Below, piece by piece: positions 5,535-7,814 of a stretch of DNA of 7,814 nt. The notes beneath the pieces are model-generated. The model was not told the origin of the DNA. It did no database searches and saw only the letters and a program-made list of their open reading frames with translations. Numbering within the stretch: the first letter of the stretch is position 1; every line of letters starts with the position of its first letter. Position numbers and translations under genes: made by a program. Origin of the DNA: Methanobacteriota archaeon. GTDB taxonomy: Archaea > Halobacteriota > Syntropharchaeia > JACQPP01. Where the stretch lies: NCBI GenBank assembly GCA_016207465.1, contig JACQPP010000025.1, positions 1-7,814 on the forward strand, written 5' to 3'.

Positions 5535-6285
5535 GAACGTGTTCGTCTACCTGCTGGGGACCGCGGGATGCGGCAAGACCACTCTCACCCAGGCCTTCGC
5601 CGAGTGGATGGATGACCACAAATACCGGGCCATCACCGTCAACCTCGACCCGGGGGCCGAGCGGCTCCCCTACAACCCCGACGTGGACATCCGCGACTGG
5701 GTCGAGCTCTCCGACGTGATGAACCAGTACGGGGTGGGACCCAACGGGGGACAGATTCTCTGCGCCGACCTCATGGCCCTCAAGGCCACCGAAATCCGCG
5801 AGGAAATCCAGGGCTTCAAGGCCCACTACATCCTCGTGGACACCCCCGGCCAGATTGAGCTCTTCGCCCTCCGGGAGACCAGCCGCCTCCTCCTGGAGAG
5901 CCTCGGCAGGCCCGCCTTCCTCGCCTACCTCTACGACCCCCTCCTCTCCCGCCAGGCCTCCGGCTTCGCCTCCCTCGCCCTCCTCGCCCTCTCCGTCCAG
6001 TTCCGCTTCGGAGTCCCCGTGGCCAGCTTCCTCTCCAAGGCGGACCTCCTCCAGCCCCCAGAGCGGGACCGGGTCATCGAGTGGGCCGAAAACCCAGAGA
6101 GGCTCATGGAGGCCCTCACCGAGGCCGGGGAGCCCCCCACCAGCATCGAGATGGCCAAGACCCTCGACGCCATCGGAGCCTTCGGCACCCTCACCCCCCT
6201 CTCCAGCAAGACCCGAGAGGGCATGGAGGACCTCTACAATGGGGTCCAGCAGGCCTACCAGGCCGGAGAAGACATCGAGAAATAA
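5524..6285 (+). CDS. GPN-loop GTPase (PAB0955/GPN1 family)
   Basis: 253-residue GTPase of the archaeal/eukaryotic GPN family, whose eukaryotic members help assemble and import RNA polymerase II; the archaeal role is less settled. Motifs in order: Walker A/G1 GTAGCGKTT (12-20), VNLDPGAE (39-46), the defining Gly-Pro-Asn (72-74) in YGVGPNGGQ, G3 DTPGQIELF (106-114), G4 SKAD (171-174), and the G5-like SSKT (227-230). Length matches PAB0955. Members work as homodimers in which the GPN loop reaches into the partner's active site. The start at 5524 has GGAGGGG at 5513-5519 and begins at the P-loop domain; an in-frame ATG at 5434 would add 30 residues taken from the phosphatase in another frame and is rejected. 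It overlaps the phosphatase gene, suggesting joint expression. Confidence 0.95.
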   Translation: MEIENVFVYLLGTAGCGKTTLTQAFAEWMDDHKYRAITVNLDPGAERLPYNPDVDIRDWVELSDVMNQYGVGPNGGQILCADLMALKATEIREEIQGFKAHYILVDTPGQIELFALRETSRLLLESLGRPAFLAYLYDPLLSRQASGFASLALLALSVQFRFGVPVASFLSKADLLQPPERDRVIEWAENPERLMEALTEAGEPPTSIEMAKTLDAIGAFGTLTPLSSKTREGMEDLYNGVQQAYQAGEDIEK

Positions 6286-6300
6286 ATCACCCGACGCGGC

Positions 6301-6344
6301 AAACATTTATCCTCTCCCCGGCCACGCAAAACGTGCCCAGAGGA
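6301..6344 (+). promoter_or_regulatory. promoter and Shine-Dalgarno for the gene at 6349
   Basis: AAACATTTAT (6301-6310) is a good TATA-like box in the 63-base gap after the GPN gene. Start of transcription about 25 bases on (near 6332) would leave a short leader containing AGAGGA (6339-6344), four bases before the ATG. This gene therefore appears to use a leadered mRNA, unlike 4027 and 7364. Confidence 0.55.
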
Positions 6345-6348
6345 AACG

Positions 6349-6852
6349 ATGGCCCAGGACAAACCCGAGACCCCGCCCCCGGAGAAACCCGCCGCAGCCC
6401 CACCCCCGGCAGAGTCCCCGCCCTCCCTGCCCGAGGCCCCAGGGGAGGTCCCGAAGCCCACGCGGGCCAAGAAGGGAATCCGCAAGACTCCCAGCGAGCC
6501 CCCGAAGCGGGCCCCTCGTCTCCTCCGGAAGGAGAAGGAGGCCCCCGCAGAGAATGCCCCCCGTCGGAAGAAGCCCGGGCAGTGGCGCGGCCGCCTGCCC
6601 CCGCCCCGCACCCCCAAGGTGGACCTCGAGCGCTTCATCGCCAGCCGACTCTGGGAGCGCTACCCCGAGACCCGCCGCATGCCCTGGCCCGAGGCCCGAC
6701 GCCGGGCCCGCAGGCTCATCGAGGACAACCCCGAGCTCCTTGAGAACTACACCCGCAACCGCCGCGCCGGGGAACAGGAGGCCATGGGCAAGGTCTACCT
6801 CGCCGCCGACACCCTCACCCACCGCATCGAGGCCGAAGCGCCCGCCAAGTAG
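6349..6852 (+). CDS. unrecognised protein: Pro/Lys/Arg-rich disordered N-terminus plus helical C-terminal domain
   Basis: 167 residues, no family recognised. Residues 1-85 are low complexity: first Pro/Ala/Glu-rich (PPPEKPAAAPPPAESPP), then strongly basic (TRAKKGIRKTP, PKRAPRLLRKEKE, RRKKPGQWRGR), so probably unstructured and possibly nucleic-acid binding. Residues about 89-162 look like a folded helical domain with aromatic and hydrophobic positions (VDLERFIASRLWERYP, RRMPWPEARRRARRLIED, ELLENYTRNRR, AMGKVYLAADTLTHRIE). No cysteines, signal peptide or membrane segment. High GC3 and a clean Shine-Dalgarno sequence support a real gene. It has its own promoter and faces the peroxiredoxin gene with only 7 bases between the two stop codons. 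A nucleoid, ribosome or transcription-associated role is possible from composition but not shown. Confidence 0.75.
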   Translation: MAQDKPETPPPEKPAAAPPPAESPPSLPEAPGEVPKPTRAKKGIRKTPSEPPKRAPRLLRKEKEAPAENAPRRKKPGQWRGRLPPPRTPKVDLERFIASRLWERYPETRRMPWPEARRRARRLIEDNPELLENYTRNRRAGEQEAMGKVYLAADTLTHRIEAEAPAK

Positions 6853-6859
6853 AATCCGT

Positions 6860-7303
6860 TTACCAGCCGAGTTCCTGGATTTTCGCCAGCACCTCGGCGC
6901 TGTGGGTCTTCGGCCCCACGCTCGGCCACACGTGCTTGACCTTTCCGTCCGCGCCCACCAGGTAGGTGACCCGGTTGGCGAACCCCATGCCCGACAGGGC
7001 CCCGTAGGCCCGGGTGATTCTCTTGTCGTGGTCCGCCAACAGGGGGAAGTTCAGGCTGTGCTTGGCCTCGAAGTTCTTGTGGGAGACCACCCCGTCCACG
7101 CTCACCCCCACCACCTCCACCCTGCGCCCCCGGAACTTCTCCAGGTCGTCCCGGAACCCGCAGGCCTCCACCGTGCACCCCGGGGTGTCGTCCTTCGGAT
7201 AAAAATAGAGGACCAGGTTTTTTCCCACCCCGCTGTAGTGCTTCCCATTCTGGTCCAACCCCTCCACAGGGGGGGCCGGGTCGCCGGGCTTCAAGAGAGG
7301 CAT
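6860..7303 (-). CDS. peroxiredoxin Q / BCP-type thiol peroxidase
   Basis: 147-residue thioredoxin-fold peroxidase reducing H2O2 and organic peroxides. The active-site stretch is FYPKDDTPGCTVEACGFRDD (34-53), with peroxidatic Cys43 and resolving Cys48 five residues later. This is the atypical PrxQ/BCP arrangement, which forms an intramolecular disulfide and is recycled by a thioredoxin-like donor. GVSVDG (66-71), KHSLNFPLLAD (81-91) and the nearby Arg111 in FANRVTYLVG complete the family pattern; no N-terminal targeting sequence. The start at 7303 gives the usual MPLLKPGDPAP opening. An in-frame ATG at 7339 would add 12 residues but sits within the A/T-rich box, so it is less likely. Tail-to-tail with the gene at 6349 and head-to-head with the winged-helix gene at 7364. 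Confidence 0.94.
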   Translation of the reverse strand: MPLLKPGDPAPPVEGLDQNGKHYSGVGKNLVLYFYPKDDTPGCTVEACGFRDDLEKFRGRRVEVVGVSVDGVVSHKNFEAKHSLNFPLLADHDKRITRAYGALSGMGFANRVTYLVGADGKVKHVWPSVGPKTHSAEVLAKIQELGW

Positions 7304-7333
7304 CGTCTTCCCCGGGGTCCGGTTGCCCGGAAG

Positions 7334-7354
7334 AAACATAAAGGTAGCGAGAGA
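7334..7354. promoter_or_regulatory. shared A/T-rich promoter element between divergent genes
   Basis: The only A/T-rich stretch in the 60-base divergent gap is AAACATAAAGG (7334-7344). Read on +, ATAAAG is 26 bases before the ATG at 7364 (leaderless). Read on -, CTTTATGTTT is about 36 bases before the peroxiredoxin ATG at 7303 (short leader). One box may serve both directions. TAGCGAGAGA (7345-7354) directly follows and is shared with the promoter at 5009-5038. Confidence 0.5.
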
Positions 7355-7363
7355 AGGCCACCC

Positions 7364-7675
7364 ATGGACGTGGTGCGGGACACCCTCGACGAGCGCATCC
7401 TCCGCTACCTCCAGGAGCACATCCCCGCCATCCAGCAGGAACTCCGGGCCCACCTCCGGGTCCCCCGCGAGGTCCTCGAGCGCCGCCTCAAGGCCCTCGA
7501 GAGAAAGAGGCTCATCGAGAGAGAGCCCATCCCCGGCCGCACCTACATCCGCCTCCTCCGCGCCGACATCGGATTCATCGGGGTCCGAAAGACCCAGAAG
7601 CGCGCCTACCGCCGACAGAAGCCCCCCAAGGGGCCCCCCAGGGTCGAGAGCGACCCCGGCCCCATGTACCAATAG
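7364..7675 (+). CDS. small winged-helix protein with basic C-terminal tail
   Basis: 103 residues. Residues 5-65 form a winged helix-turn-helix: RDTLDERILRYLQEHIPA, IQQELRAHLRVP, the recognition helix PREVLERRLKALERKRL (34-50), and a wing IEREPIPGRTYIRLL. This resembles MarR/ArsR-like or Lrp-type N-terminal domains. After ADIGFIGVRKTQKRAYRRQK (67-86) comes a basic, Pro-rich, probably flexible tail; no ligand-binding domain is visible. I assign only 'DNA-binding regulator-like'. The ATG lies 26 bases after ATAAAG, so a leaderless mRNA is likely. It diverges from the peroxiredoxin gene with a 60-base gap, which makes it a candidate regulator of that gene, but this is positional inference. It ends three bases from the end of the minus-strand kinase gene. 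Confidence 0.8.
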   Translation: MDVVRDTLDERILRYLQEHIPAIQQELRAHLRVPREVLERRLKALERKRLIEREPIPGRTYIRLLRADIGFIGVRKTQKRAYRRQKPPKGPPRVESDPGPMYQ

Positions 7676-7678
7676 GGG

Positions 7679-7814
7679 CTACCCCTGGCCCTGGAGGAAC
7701 CGCTCCACCCGGGCCCGCGTGGGCAGGGCGGTCATCGCCCCCCGCCGCGTGACCACCAGGGCCCCCGCCGCACCCGCGAACCGCCCCGCCCGCCCCGGGC
7801 CCCACCCCCGCAGC
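7679..7814 (-). CDS. PfkB-family sugar kinase, C-terminal fragment
   Basis: Reading the minus strand from the right edge, one frame stays open for 44 codons and ends at TAG (complement of 7679-7681). It gives RFAGAAGALVVTRRGAMTAL (11-30) followed by PTRARVERFLQGQG. The run of small residues, ALVVTRRGAM and LPT followed by a terminal helix, is the characteristic C-terminus of ribokinase/PfkB-type kinases, which phosphorylate sugars or nucleosides using ATP. The GAGD catalytic motif would lie beyond the window, so the substrate cannot be named. It converges on the winged-helix gene with a 3-base gap. Confidence 0.75.
   Translation of the reverse strand, partial: LRGWGPGRAGRFAGAAGALVVTRRGAMTALPTRARVERFLQGQG

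Noticed and set aside
5855..7300. Very long open frames through the GPN, 6349 and peroxiredoxin genes, and other long minus-strand frames
   Set aside because: High GC suppresses stop codons; these frames are Pro/Ser/Arg- or Gly/Glu-rich shadows lacking any domain, while recognised genes occupy other frames. Only the end of the long plus-strand frame, from 7364, is a real gene.
7575..7805. Minus-strand 76-codon open frame at the right edge
   Set aside because: Gly/Pro-rich shadow; the PfkB-like C-terminus is in a different minus-strand frame ending at 7679.

Overview
The window looks like a high-GC archaeal chromosome segment, probably euryarchaeal in the broad sense; I cannot place it more precisely. 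The archaeal reading rests on a GPN-loop GTPase of the PAB0955/GPN1 type, on A/T-rich TATA/BRE-like boxes about 25-30 bases before several first-gene starts (so leaderless or nearly leaderless mRNAs), on small winged-helix regulators, and on very tight gene packing. Internal cistrons instead carry GGAGG-type ribosome binding sites and overlap the gene before them.

Region 1 (about 1-3984, + strand) is part of an anaerobic (early cobalt insertion) cobalamin operon: cbiL, cbiG, cbiH, cbiF and a small 2x[4Fe-4S] ferredoxin. Each gene overlaps the next by 4 or 11 bases. CbiL adds the C-20 methyl. CbiH adds the C-17 methyl and contracts the ring. CbiF adds the C-11 methyl, and CbiG opens the delta-lactone and releases the two-carbon fragment. 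The ferredoxin may supply electrons in trans to the ring-contraction branch. The other corrin-ring genes (cbiC, D, E, T, J, A) are not in view and may lie upstream, where a possible C-terminal tail of another gene is visible. The 5' end of cbiF carries a GC-rich block of three consecutive inverted repeats that reads through in frame as a roughly 50-residue basic extension absent from ordinary CbiF; it looks like an inserted palindromic repeat element.

Region 2 (about 3985-4995, +) is a two-gene module: a small winged-helix protein followed 3 bases later by a polymerase-beta-type nucleotidyltransferase related to AbiEii/DUF6036-like proteins. Between TATA box and start codon sits a perfect GGTAAC-N6-GTTACC palindrome, with a third GGTAAC on the other side of the TATA box. 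This resembles an autoregulated toxin-antitoxin-like operon, and its codon use differs from the flanking genes.

Region 3 (about 4996-6852, +) holds a low-molecular-weight protein tyrosine phosphatase translationally coupled to the GPN-loop GTPase, then an unrecognised Pro/Lys/Arg-rich protein with a disordered N-terminus and a conserved-looking helical C-terminus.

Region 4 (about 6853-7814) holds a peroxiredoxin Q/BCP gene on the minus strand, a 60-base divergent promoter region, a small winged-helix protein on the plus strand, and the C-terminal 44 codons of a PfkB-family sugar kinase entering from the right on the minus strand. No gap between genes exceeds about 70 bases. I found no rRNA, tRNA, CRISPR array or complete insertion sequence.
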